From Calvatia gigantea (taxonomy: Eukaryota > Basidiomycota > Agaricomycetes > Agaricales > Lycoperdaceae), in assembly GCA_025093985.1 (NCBI GenBank), contig JACAAK010000007.1, forward strand, positions 434,001-498,000: DNA of 64,000 bases. Reading direction: 5' to 3'. This document shows, in pieces, positions 36,882 through 49,330 of this stretch (position 1 is its first letter; the number at the start of each line of letters is the position of its first letter). The notes beneath the pieces are model-generated. The model ran no database searches and was not told where the DNA came from. It was given only the letters and a program-made list of their open reading frames with translations. A program made the translations under genes and the position numbers.

Positions 36882-37662
36882 TCACGGAAGCAGAACAACA
36901 GGGCCGGGGAGCATGAGGGGGAGCATGGAGCTTGGTTAGAACCCAGAAAAGACTATCGAAGGTATGCCTGGCCACACGAAGGAAGCACGATGTGAATCGT
37001 GATGGACATGATAGGCTCGAATTGTTTGGGATGCATCGAGGTTGATGAAAACCAGAGTCTCTCCGGGCCGGGCCTCACCTTAGTTTGCCGAGTTTAACGC
37101 TTTAGGGTTTTGAGCCCTGCAGGTTCGCGCAAGAACAGAAAAAATGCGTTCCTCACTCAAGTGACTCAACGAACGTGCGCCGCCCCTTCCTGAGCCATTC
37201 TTCGACTCGACACTCTGGGTCAGTCATGGTGGTTACAATTTCATTGGCGACCGCAAATTCTGAACCGTTTCAATATCCTGTGACCTTGGCTCGTGACCAC
37301 GGTTCGCGTTTGACTTTTGAGGTTTCTGGTTGGTTAGGGCGTAACAATGTCCAGGTACTAAACCAAAGTGTATGTCCAAATTTGTTCGATGGCCCCTAAT
37401 CCATGCGTGATGCAAGAGTCGGAATGGGCTAAATGGGCTGTCTCCAGAAACAGGAATTCCAAACGGCGCTTCTATTCTCACCCCTTCACGGATGCAGTCA
37501 GGTCGAGAACGAAACCACATATGATATATATGAATCCCTGCCGGTTATCCGTCTTACCGATTTTGATTTTCACACAAGTTGTTGACCATCTCGGCCGCCA
37601 TTTGCTGCAATGCGTTGCGTCACCTCATCAAGGACTGTTCCACTTGCTCTTTGTTTTGTGGC
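36882..37662. other. Divergent spacer, NiCoT / acyl-CoA synthetase
   Basis: Holds the promoters of two divergently transcribed genes. No other gene recognised; several short open frames have no support. Confidence 0.4.
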
Positions 37663-39875
37663 ATGCACCTCAAGTCGTTGTACCCGGAAATCCCCCCACT
37701 GCCGCCTCTCCTCAATGCGCACTTCGCACTATCTGGACGGCCAGATCAGGATGAATGGCCTAATTACACTGCACATGTAGAACCGGCGACCGGAAGAACC
37801 GTCTCTTTCCTTGAGCTACGCAGGAGGATCAGCGACATGGCAACGGCTTTGGGTGCACCAACTTCATCAGGCGGACTTGGATTGCAACCCGGAACCGGGG
37901 AAATTATTGGGATCATGAGTGACAATTCTTCTGTAGGTGTTTACCTTCGCTTTTCTGATTGTGCGGGTAACTCAGCCTTGGCCCATAGGACTACGTGACA
38001 ATTTCGAACTCCTGTTTGAAGATTGCCGTTCCTTTTGTCCTCATTTCCTGTTATTCAACGGCTTTCGAGTTGCGGCATGCTGTTTCTCTTTCCAAAGCAA
38101 CCCGATTGTTTGTGGCGCCTCAATACCTTTCCCGCGTTATCCCGGTTGCCGCGGAACTGGGACTCTCGAAGGATAAGATATACCTCATGAACGAGGACGT
38201 CAAAGGGCAGGTGTCAGTAGCATCCCTCATCCGGGATGTCAACGCAAAGAAGATACCCGAACAACCGGTTCGGATAGTACCTAAAAATACCATAGGCTAC
38301 TTGGTGTTCTCGAGTGGTACAAGTGGACTTCCCAAAGGTTCGTCCCAGTCTCTGGCGAATTTCACATGTCATTCCTGATGATCTATCAAGCCGTCATGGT
38401 CTCTCACGGTAACATCATCTATTCTATCAGGCAAGGTGTTGTGCTCTTGGAGGCGCGATCCCAAGTTAGCCTGGTGAGGTCTATCGATGATCTAAAATCA
38501 CCCACCATTGATCTTCTTTTGCATCCGGTAGCCGCCTACCCCGACTACTCCTGATGGACTCCCCGTTGCCCTAGGATTCCTACCGATGCATCATGCGACA
38601 GGCCTCCACAGCTACTGCTTCCGCACTTTCCTTGCTCCGTGCCGGCTTGTGATCCTTCCTCGATGGGACACAGAAACCGTATTGAGAGCCATTCCGAAGT
38701 AGACGCGATTTCCACTTCGATGCAAACATGTGAACTCATGAGCCAAACTAGGTACAAAGTCACTAACCTGAATCTGGTTCCATCCATGGTGCAGCAACTT
38801 TTGGCGCATCCGAGGGTGGATAAAACCGATTTCAGTTCTGTCCTCAATATTAGTTGTGGCGCGGCGTACCTGCCGCGGGAATTCATGAAAAAGTTGATAT
38901 CGTTAGGTCCCAAGGAAATTCATTTTGGAGAAGGTAATTTCTATCGCATCATGGCTACCAACTTCGATGACTGAGTGACGAGCTCAGGATACGGATTATC
39001 TGAATGCGTGTGTACCCAGTTTCACGGATCCTAGTCACCACTAATAACAGCCCATTAGACAATCGCAGCCCTTTTCCAACCATTCCCTGGTACTCTCGAT
39101 GGCAGGCTCAAGGAAAATATCGCAGCCACAGGTGTTCTTCTCCCAGGAATGGAAGCGCGCATTGTCCGGGAAGATGGCACTGAAGCCGATTGGAACGAAG
39201 TTGGTGAACTCTGGCTCCGCGGCGAAAACATCGTTCCCGGGTACTGGAACAACCCTCAAGTTACTAAGGAAACCTTTGTGGATGGCTGGCTTCACACCGG
39301 CGATAAGTTCAGAGTGGACGAAGATCAGTACTTCTAGTGAGTATATCTCAGATCCACTCCAGGCCGAGTATTGATGCTATTTTCAGTTTCGCTGACCGTG
39401 CTAAGGTACGACTTTGCTTTGAGGTCATTGTATCTATGGGGCAAATGATTTTACCTAGGATACTCTTAAAGTCTCTGGCGCGCAGGTTTCACCAGTAGAA
39501 ATCGAGGAAGTGCTAATGGTACATCCCAAGAAACTTATTTTGGACGTGACTGTTGCTGGAGTCACGGGGGGACGTACCAGCGACGAGAGGGTTCCGCGTG
39601 CGTGGATTGTGTTGGGCAAAGAAGGGAAGAAACTTGGAGCATCTGCGGTTATCAAGGAGCTGGAGACCTGGCACCAGAATAACTTGAGTCGGTATAAGTG
39701 GTTAAGGGGAGGGATTGAGGTCGTTGACGAGGTATTGGTTGATTGATTCTCTGTCATTACCTTCACTCAAATTCGTGAACAGATTCCCAAGTCGCCCAGC
39801 GGGAAGACGCTCAGGAGATTACTCCAAGATCAGTACGAGAAATCAAAGTCAAAGTCGCGCGAGTCCAAGCTATAA
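37663..39875 (+). CDS. Peroxisomal acyl-CoA synthetase / 4-coumarate-CoA ligase-like (ANL superfamily)
   Basis: Activates a carboxylic acid (fatty or aromatic) to its CoA thioester via an adenylate. Ten exons without a break: 37663-37932, 37989-38337, 38391-38473, 38532-38698, 38752-38933, 38988-39007, 39059-39336, 39387-39405, 39459-39731, 39783-39875; 577 residues. ANL motifs: YLVFSSGTSGLPK (P-loop), MHHATGLHSYCF, YGLSEC (on a 20-nt exon), GELWLRGENIVPGYW, GWLHTGDKFRVDEDQYF, FADRAKDTLKVSGAQVSPVEIE and PKSPSGKTLRR (catalytic Lys). The protein ends in S-K-L, the type 1 peroxisomal targeting signal, so it should act in peroxisomes, feeding beta-oxidation or side-chain shortening. The upstream NiCoT gene is divergent. 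Substrate cannot be read from sequence. Confidence 0.93.
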
Positions 39876-41380
39876 GAGATAATAGCACCATTAGCGCACA
39901 TCCTGTTCTAAGTATGCAGACACAAATAGCATCGCAGCTCAAGTTTGAGTTCCTGACATAACCCAGATTCTATTTTGTGTCCTGGGAATGTATGTCAAGT
40001 CCCCCTGCCGTTCTCCTACCCAACCCTCTGGGATTTTTCATCGAGTACCGTCCTATCAACGGGGTCTCCGACTCATTTTATGCGTCTTATATCACTCCAA
40101 CGAAACTCACTCACCTCCATGAGTACGAACGTTAGTTTAAACACTGTATTTGCACCGCTATTTAGTCCGGGGTTTCATGCCCTTTCATAGCTCAAAGGGC
40201 GACTTCCTTTGCGTTGGTATCCATGCCCCACCACTGTCCCAGGTATCATGCCTGTAAATCGTACATGGAATCTGCCAAAAGTCAATTTCTTCAATATCCA
40301 AATCGCCAATCCCTAAGATCTGCTGTTTTCCTGATGTACTTAAGCCTCGTAGAGAGGATACATCAGAGGGGCGGGAAGATCAGTGACGAGCATTTAATAT
40401 CGAGATCCAGGTCGATGCTTGAACGAGGCGCATATTTCAACTTCCAGGGGGGACACGCATGAGACGGCTACGTGTGCGTAGTCTGCAATCCCTCCCTCCG
40501 CTGCAGTCTTGGGCACTCTGATCTCCTCTAATCTCTTGATCTTCGGACAGCGTAATGGATATCGGCTTTGATGGGATTTTTGTGTCTTCGTGCCTTCCCC
40601 CACGACCTACAACTTCAACATCTCACAAAATATCGAAGATCTGATCCCTCCCGCGTGCCATGGCGCGCTAAATCGTCCCTGAACCAGATTTCGTTGTTGG
40701 TGGGAAATCTCTGGGATTTCTTACGCCAAGAGATACAGCCGAACAAAAGAAAATTCTACACAAAATCACAGTTTGGGGAGGGAAACGTAGTGCTAATAAC
40801 TGAGCATGTCCCTCCCCAGGTGGATTGAAGCGTTAAATCATTCTTTCCGGATTAGGATTGCTACCTCATTAATCCTTATCACTCGAACACCCATTTCATA
40901 TCCGCGGACGTCCAAATTGTATTCAAATGAGTACATTTTACTCGGCAGGAGCCACGAAGCAATTGCAACGACACCGCTGCTTGTCATCGTTGACTAAATG
41001 ACATGGCTTGTCTAACGTCAGTGACAAGGACCACGGAAATTAGGTCGGACGATAATTCGGTGTGAAGGCGTGCCGAGGACTAGGTAATAGTATGGATGGA
41101 AAGGCGGTAGTGCCCAGGTCCCTATGATGCCCCAAACTCACCCCCAGAGAAGCCAGTCGTGCATCGTTAGTGGGACATCGGCCAACAGTAGACCATTTGT
41201 TGAGTACGGAGAATCAGTATAAAACATTCGGATATTCTGAGGGGTACCCCTCTGCCGGTTTTTTTGTCAGTAAGGCACAAGGAGAGGAACTTCTTACAGA
41301 CAAGCTATGCGACGAATTCAGATGCCGTGAAACAGTGAGTACATAAATTAATCCGATATACAGGGAAGCTTGAGCGTGAA
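39876..41380. other. Intergenic, no recognisable gene
   Basis: About 1.5 kb. Frames up to 86 codons exist but without family resemblance or splice support. Probably the 3' UTRs of the flanking convergent genes plus unannotated DNA. Confidence 0.4.
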
Positions 41381-43134
41381 TCAGAGCATGCCAACCTTGT
41401 CCAGCAAGATAGCCCACTCGACGACAGTAACCCCCATTCTCAATGCCTCCTCTCTTACCTCCCGATCTCGCATCTCTTCCGACAGGCGAGTAACAGCCTT
41501 CAAGTGCTCCACTTTCGTAATCCCCAGTCGCACTAACACTGGGGCGATATGCAACAAGGAAGGCTGACACGAGTCCAGTAGCTGCTCAAATCGAAGAACG
41601 GATTCGGATTTGATGCTGCTGATAGTGCTTCCCTGGGATTGCCTTGGATGGAAAGGAATTGGGGACATGCTAGCCCTGATGGGCGTGGATTCTTGGAGGG
41701 GTGATTGTAGGTTATGGTTAAGCGTGAAAGGCCCCGCCAAGTTGCTGGTGGGTGTTTGCGATTGGACATTGAAAGTGAAAGGATGTGTTGGGGAAGCGCG
41801 AATAGGGCTGGGTGATCTGGGCAACTCAGGGAGCGGGGGAGGTTCATGAAAAACCGGCATCGTTCTTCGCGCGGCACGTGGAGAACGAGGGTTACTTTTT
41901 GACGGCGGAGTTCTTTCTGGAGTAGTGATACGTGGTGGGGTGGGGTGGTTCCGCGAGTGCGATGATGCAGAACGGGTTGTCTGCTGGTGAAGGTTACTTG
42001 ATGACTTTTGGGGCGGTGTTGGCGGGCGCGGAATCTAGGAGATCAAGCTCAGTTGGAGAGGGGAACAGTCAGTTTAATAGCTCGTACCTCAGGTTCAATG
42101 GGAGAAGTCGATTCCTCGGAGTTAACAGCAGGCTGAATGACGTCCTTGGAGGGCTCATCAGCTGGCCGCGTGCTCCTAATGCTGTCTGTCTGCCCGGTTT
42201 CATGTAATGTCCTCTGAGCGCTTTGAACATTGCTATCCACCTCCGTCATCGTCCTTTCCGCGGTGGCGTAGTCTTCTAAACCCATGTAATGTATACTCAT
42301 CGTTTCACCATCATTGGGATTTGTCTCCCGCGCTACCTGTTCTCTCCACGTCGTTATTGCAACGGTTTTCTCTGGTGTTTCTTCCACGACCTTTTTGTTG
42401 ACGATTTCGTATTCCTGACCAGCCCGTGGTCCCTTTCTCCGGTTGCGGCCGTTAGCATTAACTCCGTAATGGGCACCTGTGTCGAAACGAGGGTGATAAG
42501 TAATTGTATGGCCTGGATTGGGAGATCGCAGCATGGGGCTAGTCCTAGCAGCTTCTCGGCTTTTAATCCTCGCCAACTCCCTGCGTCCTATGGGCTCCAT
42601 GTCCGGGAGTTTCCTTTCTACGTTCACTTCCTCCCCCTGCGCTTCAAACATCCTATCCATCCTTTCCATCTCCTGCATATAGAGGCCGTAGTCCCCGTAG
42701 TTGTCCATAGCATCATGAACAGTTCTGGAACCTGACACAGGGCTTGGCGTGTTCGTACTCGCCTTCGTAGGGAAATAACGTTCCTTTGGAGCACGGGGTG
42801 GGGGCCGATCGCGCGTTTGGTTGGAAGGAGTACGCCAAGCCGAGTCCGTGTTACTATCACCACCTGGTGCTGTGTATGTACCTGCGTCGAAATTATCCTC
42901 CACAGGCATACTTGATATTCCGGTCATTGGGGATCCCCGTGTCCGTCCGACCCAGTCCGTGTCTGCCTTCTGGGCCATTGTAGTCGCTGCTTGCGTGACG
43001 TTATCGTAGTCGTCTTCAGCAGGTGGAGGCGATGTTTGGGGAACAGTTGTCCGGCGAATGATGGATTTTCCCGGGCCGTGTGTATTGGGAACCAGATAGA
43101 AGGGACTCGCATCTATTAGCGACCGTGTCATCAT
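41381..43134 (-). CDS. Disordered hypothetical protein with helical C-terminus
   Basis: Two long exons, 43134-42088 and 42034-41381, join in frame through a 53-nt GT-AG intron (PIEPE|IPRPPTPPQ). The ATG pair at 43134 may not be the true start, because open frames continue upstream to about 43339. Most of the ~565 residues are low-complexity, rich in P/S/T/R (DRPPPRAPKERYF, PSPVSGSR, PPPLPELPRSPSP). The last ~80 residues form an ordered helical module (RFEQLLDSCQPSLLHIAPVLVRLGI..LKAVTRLSEEMRDREV) resembling a small dimerisation or SAM-like fold. I do not recognise the family. The layout suggests a cytoplasmic or nuclear adaptor. No frameshift. Confidence 0.65.
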
Positions 43135-43339
43135 CCTTTGAAAGTATCAAGAGGACATGTATGTACTCACTGCTTGTAGCGGGGTCCGCATGATGCCTCT
43201 GGTACTGCATTCTGCGTGTCGGATCGTCCAATCCTACCGGGCCAGATATCGGCTTCATCCGTGCCAGCGATGACGACGATGATTTCGCCTGTTTCGTTTG
43301 GAAACTGCGCGAAAAGGGCAGCGGAATGCACCAGAACAT

Positions 43340-44031
43340 CCTGGTTCCGGGAGAGATGTGGCGTTTGGTAGTCGGGGAACTTTATGAGAATATATGTACC
43401 TACACGAGGCTACATCGTGCACATGTCGGGTACTAGTTGGCGCTGGCGGTCACAACCAACGATGCTTAATGTATCCATGACGGTGAGGTCACCACGTGCT
43501 GATAGCAAAGAGACCGGATGGGGGTTCAGTCGTTTGTACCCAGGTTTCAGATACGCCTTTGGTATGTGAAACGAATGAAGATTTGAAGCTTGAGATTCTA
43601 TTGGTCGGAAATACGCCTTCAGATGCTTTGGTGATTGACGCATTTTCCGAAGCCTTCCTTGACGAAGGTTCTTCCGGATGGAAAAGGGTACAAGGGAGGT
43701 GTGACCTGGCATTTGCTCACGTAACCACGAAGCACTGTAGTAGAATGAAAGCTAGAGGTTTGTGGAATGCCACGAGGAGTCGATAACATTGGATCCAGAT
43801 ACGGAGTAGGGGTACTCTTGTTGTAGTCCGGGCCAATTGCTAGGAGCTCAATAGGTGATCAGGGAGGGGTGTGCTTTCCTCGCCTCAGATCTTTTCATTT
43901 ATGGGACTGGCGGGTGGCGGAGCCGACAGGGCATATCGGACCGGCGTTGACGTTGAGGGCTTTGAGGTACGAAATTGAATATTGAACCTCGGACTTCCCT
44001 TGCATTGCGCTCCAGCGAACCATACCCACAA
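43340..44031. other. Unassigned stretch, open on both strands around 43.5-43.75 kb
   Basis: Between about 43496 and 43760 both strands keep long stop-free frames. The minus-strand frame containing KASEGVFPTNRISSFKSS has amino-acid composition like a fungal extracellular domain, possibly an upstream exon of the 41.4-43.1 kb gene, but I could not connect it. Confidence 0.3.
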
Positions 44032-44960
44032 TGCTGCCCAAATTCAACGATTTACACGGTAAAACCATGTTGATGGCCGTCGATGCTGTGAGTTCTTAAT
44101 ATAACCGTCACTTTCTCGCAGACTTTCTGAACCTTTCTGACTCCCCGCGTTTCTGCCTTTCTGAGCGCCTGGATTTTCCTTCCCTCCTCATCCCTAGTCT
44201 CATAGGGGGTTTTCAAAGAGGCCCTGTAATCCCACGGAACCTATCTCACTTACGGCTACCTTGGTCTTTGGAGCTGGCAGGGTTACCTCTGACTATGGTG
44301 AACTCGCGTTCTGTCGGTATGCTCAATATCACTGACACGCCGCATGTAATCTAAATCCATACAACAAATGGTGTAATTATTCTGCAAGCGCCATCCCAGA
44401 TCCATCAATTCCTTCATCTCTGCGCTTTGCTCCCTTCCAAATATCAAAGAATTATCTGTTTTTTCGAGTTAAATGATTTTCATCCCGGTTCTCAATCGAA
44501 CCCATTTCCAACCTTCTGTCAATTTCTGTCGAATGGAGGAAAAAGGTTCCACAATCCCTCCACGTCGTCCAGAAATTCAAGGCTTACGAACTAATGTCCC
44601 GAGCTCGGAACCTTCGTGTTAACGATACCCCCGCTTAAACGTCCAAGAAACTCACCATCTAGAGGAGTTTTTAAATATGTCCCAAAATTTTCACGACGGA
44701 CTGTATCCATCTGCTGCAAATCCTTCGTTACAGGCCCCCCCCCCAATATAATTCCAACAATGACTCGGTCGCACCTATAGATCAATTCTTTTCTTCGGTC
44801 CTCCTACCCTACTTCTGTTTGTAATAGTCACTCAAGCTCGGTACCCAGGCCGAGATGGCGCGGGCGAACCTAAACGATAAACAGGGTGAAATAGTTCGAG
44901 GAGTGTATGTTACTGAGGGGCTTTACCAATCGGACTTGCGGCATAACTCCTCGTAGGCGG
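44032..44960 (+). pseudogene. Decayed copy of the F-box gene at 47633-49228
   Basis: Three blocks in the same order match the intact F-box gene at nucleotide level. The first, from 44031, covers the start codon context, first exon and donor (ATGCTGCCCAAATTCAACGA... GTGAGTTC versus ATGCCGGCACACTTCAACGA... GTGAGTTC). The second, 44410-44590, matches 48150-48330. The third, 44830-44960, matches 48795-48925. The segments between are deleted, and the copy has stops and frameshifts throughout. It is a truncated, diverged duplicate about 3.6 kb upstream of the parent and in the same orientation. Confidence 0.75.
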
Positions 44961-46070
44961 ATATTGATAAATCGGTCGTGGGTCAGCCGTGAACCTCTTC
45001 GGCTCGTGAGTCCACCTTGTGAAAGGTAGACGTGGCTGCAAACAGAAAGTTCGACTTCCCAAACTTCGGAAATCCGTGTGTCAACTTACCTTGGCTGCGC
45101 GAGGAGCCGCTGGAGGAATACAAATATATGGCGGCGGTCCTGGGAAAGGTTCGTCTATGACTCACTAGGTTCAAAGAAGTACAGGGTCTGAAATTTGCAT
45201 CGACTGCGGGCGCTAGGATATGTTCACAATCATTATTGTGATTACTGGCAGCTGGAGAGTAAATGCAATGTAATACCACCGCACACTCGTGACCAATAGA
45301 CTTAGCTATCAGCTGGGCGTAGTAACTTCTCCGTCCCACCCGCACCATGTAGATCCCCCGTACCGCTTTGACAGTGTAGGGGTACCAATATGGCTACCGT
45401 GGGAATATTCATATAGGACTCATTTAAGTAGTGCTTCGGCGCAGTGTACATTCTTTAGCTTTCTACCGTCATGTAGTCTGTCTCAACCCATTGTCGATGA
45501 CTCTCGGGCCCTCGCACCTAGCGAACTTACTCGCATTACAACAGAGACATAACGACCGTTCTACGATGGGGCTAATTCCGTTTGTCGGTAGGGTATATGT
45601 ATTTTAGAGCCCTTCCTTCGGACGAGCCTAGGCGAGCGATCATCACCATGAGCCCAGCATCTCAATTCCCCTGTTGTCGTCCAAGGAACAAAGTCGATGA
45701 AAATAGCGGAATCAACCCATCACCTTCATCACTTCGCGCCCTTTTTGCGGAGCACTTCCTCCTGGAATGGACTGCCCTTGTGTATGTCCCCATGACAGAG
45801 ACGATTCATACTGGGAATGCGGGTCAAGAAAAGTTTTCAATGGCTACTAAGCGGAACTAGTTCGTGGCTCGGGGCGTATCCACCGGACATTAAATGCAGG
45901 CGTAGGTCAGCAAATGGGCTTTGGTGTTCTGATTTTCTACACATCCGCACATTCTCTGACGCTCCGAGCATCATATGATATCCATGAACGTCACAAATCA
46001 AGTCAAATTGCCCAAACAATTGGTACATATACCTCTTGGCCAGCCGTGTCTCCTATTCAATCCACCCGTG
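44961..46070. other. Spacer with homology tail of the neighbouring F-box gene
   Basis: 45960-46070 still resembles the corresponding 3' region of the second copy (49580-49694), including a shared YQxFxxxDLIC-like frame, so the parental gene extended this far. The rest shows nothing I can support. Confidence 0.4.
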
Positions 46071-47443
46071 TCAAGCTCCGATAAGTGCCTTAATGCAAAC
46101 GCCTCGGGATTCCAGTCTTGGGAGAGGGTTTCCTGGAGGGTGGGTCTGGATGGGCGTATTGGCCATTCCCAATAGCTGGAGAGACACGCAAATCCTTCTT
46201 AGGTTTGTCCACTGAACATCCATGAACACCTGCTCAATCAAAGACTCCAGGACTTCGAATTGCTGAGTGCAATCTTCAATTGTTGGGAAACCTTGCGTGC
46301 AATAGTTGAGCTTGATCGAGAATGTCACCAGATGTTGGGGCATTGGTAAACTCTTAATAATTGGAAGGATGTGGTCAGTGAAAAACACACACTGTTTCCG
46401 AGGAATAGGAACTGTGAAAATGAGGTGGAGGTGTTGAAGGTTCATGAGAGCACGAAGATCAAGCGGTCGGGTGGACTCGGCGACTGAAGGGGTATTTTAT
46501 GAGCGGCAAAAATGTCATAGAAAGTCATAAACCTACAGGGCCAAGAAACTTCAACTTTCAACGACTCTACGGATATTCCCACAGTGTTCACGATCTCCAT
46601 GACTGTGTCCGAACAAAATGAAGAAAAGACACAACATTCTACATATTTCAATGTGAGCTGGGTGAGATTTTGACGGAAAGCTTGCGCAAGCGTAGGGTTG
46701 ACGCGAAAAAGTACCAAAAAGGCACTGATTGTGTTAGGGTCAAGGAGGCTGAGGCTTGTCAATCGCGTTCCAAGCAAGCTAGCATGTTCAGCGCGCAATG
46801 GTGAACCAAGATACTTGGTGTCCATCATAACGAGACTATCCACATTGGTCCTATGAAGGAACAAAGGGACAGGAAAGTTTTTCCCACCCGACACCTCGAG
46901 GACTCGAAAGGAGGGGCGGGAGAAGACCTCAAGGAATGCATTGACCATATCCTCGGGTATGTCAGCCCAGTCAAGGTGTGGATGTCGAAAATCCATAGTC
47001 TGAAGTGCCGGCAACGACCGCAGAAAATCCATGAATTGTGGTGAACATTGAAATGTGTGTTTCGGGTCTCTGGGTGCCGTCGTTCCGGGAAGGTTCACGA
47101 CCCGAACCTCCTTAATATAAGTGGCCAAGTGGGCATGCGGCGGCGTGACGACTTGATAGATACCACGGGTGCCGGTGAGCATTGGATCGACCCGGACTAC
47201 AGCGAAAAGCTCGCGCTGGCTAAGGTGTCTCCATCTCGGACAGACAAGGGATGTCTCTCTGAGAATTTCTTCTTCAGCAATCAAGTAGAAGAATTCATCC
47301 AGGATTTCAAGGGGTATGGTTCCACGGAATATCTTGTGACTCTTGTCTGGGCTTTCCATGAAGGAGGTGTGAAGGCGACAGCGGATAAGTTGTTGGGAGG
47401 AGGTAGCGTAGTTAGGGTCATAACGAATCACCACTGAACGCAT
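46071..47443 (-). CDS. F-box protein, subfamily A copy 1
   Basis: Substrate-recognition subunit candidate of SCF ubiquitin ligases. ATG at 47443; the same ATG context is conserved in copy 2 (51239), supporting this start. Exon 1 is 47443-46537 and exon 2 46483-46071, with intron GTAGGT...CTTCAG; 439 residues. The F-box covers about residues 30-75 (GTIPLEILDEFFYLI...ETSLVCPRWRHLSQRELFAVV), followed by irregular leucine-rich repeats (LRSLPALQTMDFRHPHLDW, LTSLSLLDPNTI, LTQLTLKYVECC, LRRICVSLQLLG). The frame is open, but the stop at 46071 lies where copy 2 seems to splice on to a further C-terminal exon, so the protein may be truncated relative to the ancestor. Divergent from the next gene with a 189-bp gap. 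Confidence 0.75.
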
Positions 47444-47632
47444 ATATATTATTTTACGAACATGATCATTTGTCCAGCGCGTGTTCGAGAATTTCACGAC
47501 TTGCTGCGAACCTGCGGACAGGTGGCAAAAAAAAGAGCGGGAAGCGAAATTGTCCAAAAAGAGTGGCACTGGTGATTCAATTACCTAGCATCTTATCACC
47601 TCGGGGCAACCCTTGACTGAACATCGCCCACA
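47444..47632. promoter_or_regulatory. Shared divergent promoter region of two F-box genes
   Basis: Only 189 bp separate the two opposed start codons (47443 on -, 47633 on +). The left side contains an AT-rich TATATATTATTTTA stretch next to the minus-strand ATG. A shared bidirectional promoter is inferred from spacing alone. Confidence 0.4.
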
Positions 47633-49228
47633 ATGCCGGCACACTTCAACGACCTTCCCGATGAGATCCTATTGAAGATCGCGGATGGTGTGAGTTCCAT
47701 AACCTGTATATACTGCAGTCTCTCTCTGTTGACTTTTTTAAAGGTTTCCGAGCACCGGTATTTCCTTCGCTCCTTGCGCTCAGTTTCAAAGAGATTGAAC
47801 AACCTCGTCGAGCCCATCATCTTTGAGGCGATCCGTATCAGCCCCTGCAGCTTCCCTGCCAGACAAATATGCGAAGCCATCACGGCTGAAATAACCTCTG
47901 GAAAAACAACCGTATTCAGCCGCGCAACCACGAGAGCAGATATTCAGCTTGACAGATCTGGGACTCACACTGAAGAACAAATACCTTGGCTGGAGGTGGT
48001 GAGGTTCCTGACACCGACACTGATCAACCTGCGTTCACTTCAGTACGCCCAATATTATCAATCCGTGCCACGGGTACATCAACGTAATTCAATAGGTGGT
48101 GTTATGACCCCTGCATGCGCTATTCCTCTCGGTTCATCGCCCACTTTGTATCCACGCTCGGATCTCTTCCGAGTCTCAAGGAACTATCTTTTGTTTTTCA
48201 TTCCAACGATTTTCGTCCCGATTTCTCGCTCGAGTCCATTTCCGACCTTCTTTCAATCTCCATAGAATGGAGGGAAAGAGCGTCACCAGCACTCCACGTA
48301 ATTCGGGAGATATCCGGACTCTTGAGCCGAAGTCCCAACCTCGAATCCTTCACATTCATTGTGCCTCCACGATACCGTGCAGGAAGTTCGCCACCATTCG
48401 GGCACATCTTCCGCTCTCTCGCACCACTCCCACTGGACGTGTGTCTGAAGCTCAGACAAGTCAAATTGATCGGAGTTTCTGTTACAGCCGTCGATTTCAA
48501 AACGTATTCACGTCACTTCAAGTCGCTGGAGACGCTGGAAGTATTATTTAACAGTGGTCCCTTCCAATCCTCTAGCACTGCGGCCGGAATTTGCCAATGC
48601 CTCGAAAACGACCAAGTATTTCTCCGACATTTCGCTACTGAGTCCATCCATTCACCAGAAATCTTTCGTTATCTCTCATCGTACTCTGGCCTCGAGCGCC
48701 TGTGTTTCCATCCCGTTCATCCAGATGATGACTCGTCTGAACTTGTAGACCAGTTCTTCCTCTCCGTCCTCCCGCTTCATTGCCATTCATTGAAGTCACT
48801 CGAATTCGGTACCCACGCTCCGACAGCATGGACGAAACTAAACGGGAAGCATTTGGAACAAATAGAGAGGTGTATGTCACTGAGAGACCTTACTTGTTGG
48901 ATCTGTTGCACGACCCCTCGTGGGGCCCACACTGATGAACTGGTGGTGAGTCAGCTGCAGGTTTCTTCAACTTCTTGAGCTTATCGTCTTAAAAATACAG
49001 AAGAAGTGGCTACAAACCGCGACCAGAATTCCTCTGCTTCGAAAATTCATATTCCATCCCACCTTGACGACGCGAGGAGAGATCAGGGGAAGAATCCGGA
49101 TGTATGAGGCTGGCCCTGGAGAATTCGACAGGCGTACTGAGCAATACGTCCGCGACGCCGCTGATAGACTTAAAAAGGAATATGAGCTTAAATTTACACT
49201 AATTACGTTCGCTAGTTTTTATGAATAG
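47633..49228 (+). CDS. F-box/leucine-rich protein, subfamily B
   Basis: Likely SCF substrate receptor. Exons 47633-47689, 47744-48042, 48096-48945, 49001-49228; 477 residues, all junctions clean. The F-box starts at residue 4 (HFNDLPDEILLKIADG|VSEHRYFLRSLRSVSKRLNNLVEPIIFE), with the first intron inside it as in many basidiomycete F-box genes. The rest is LRR-like (LPSLKELSFVF, LSRSPNLESFTFIV, LKSLETLEVLF, YSGLERLCFHP, HSLKSLEFG, CMSLRDLTCW), ending in a charged helical tail (RDAADRLKKEYELKF). Target unknown. A decayed copy lies at 44032-44960. Intact and presumably expressed. Confidence 0.83.
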
Positions 49229-49330
49229 CTATGATTGACAACAACCAGAGAGTAGATTGCAATGTTACGTTGTAGCACAGCGGTGGTGCCAATATGAGAG
49301 GAACTTTGGGTTGCGGGGACCGAACAACGG

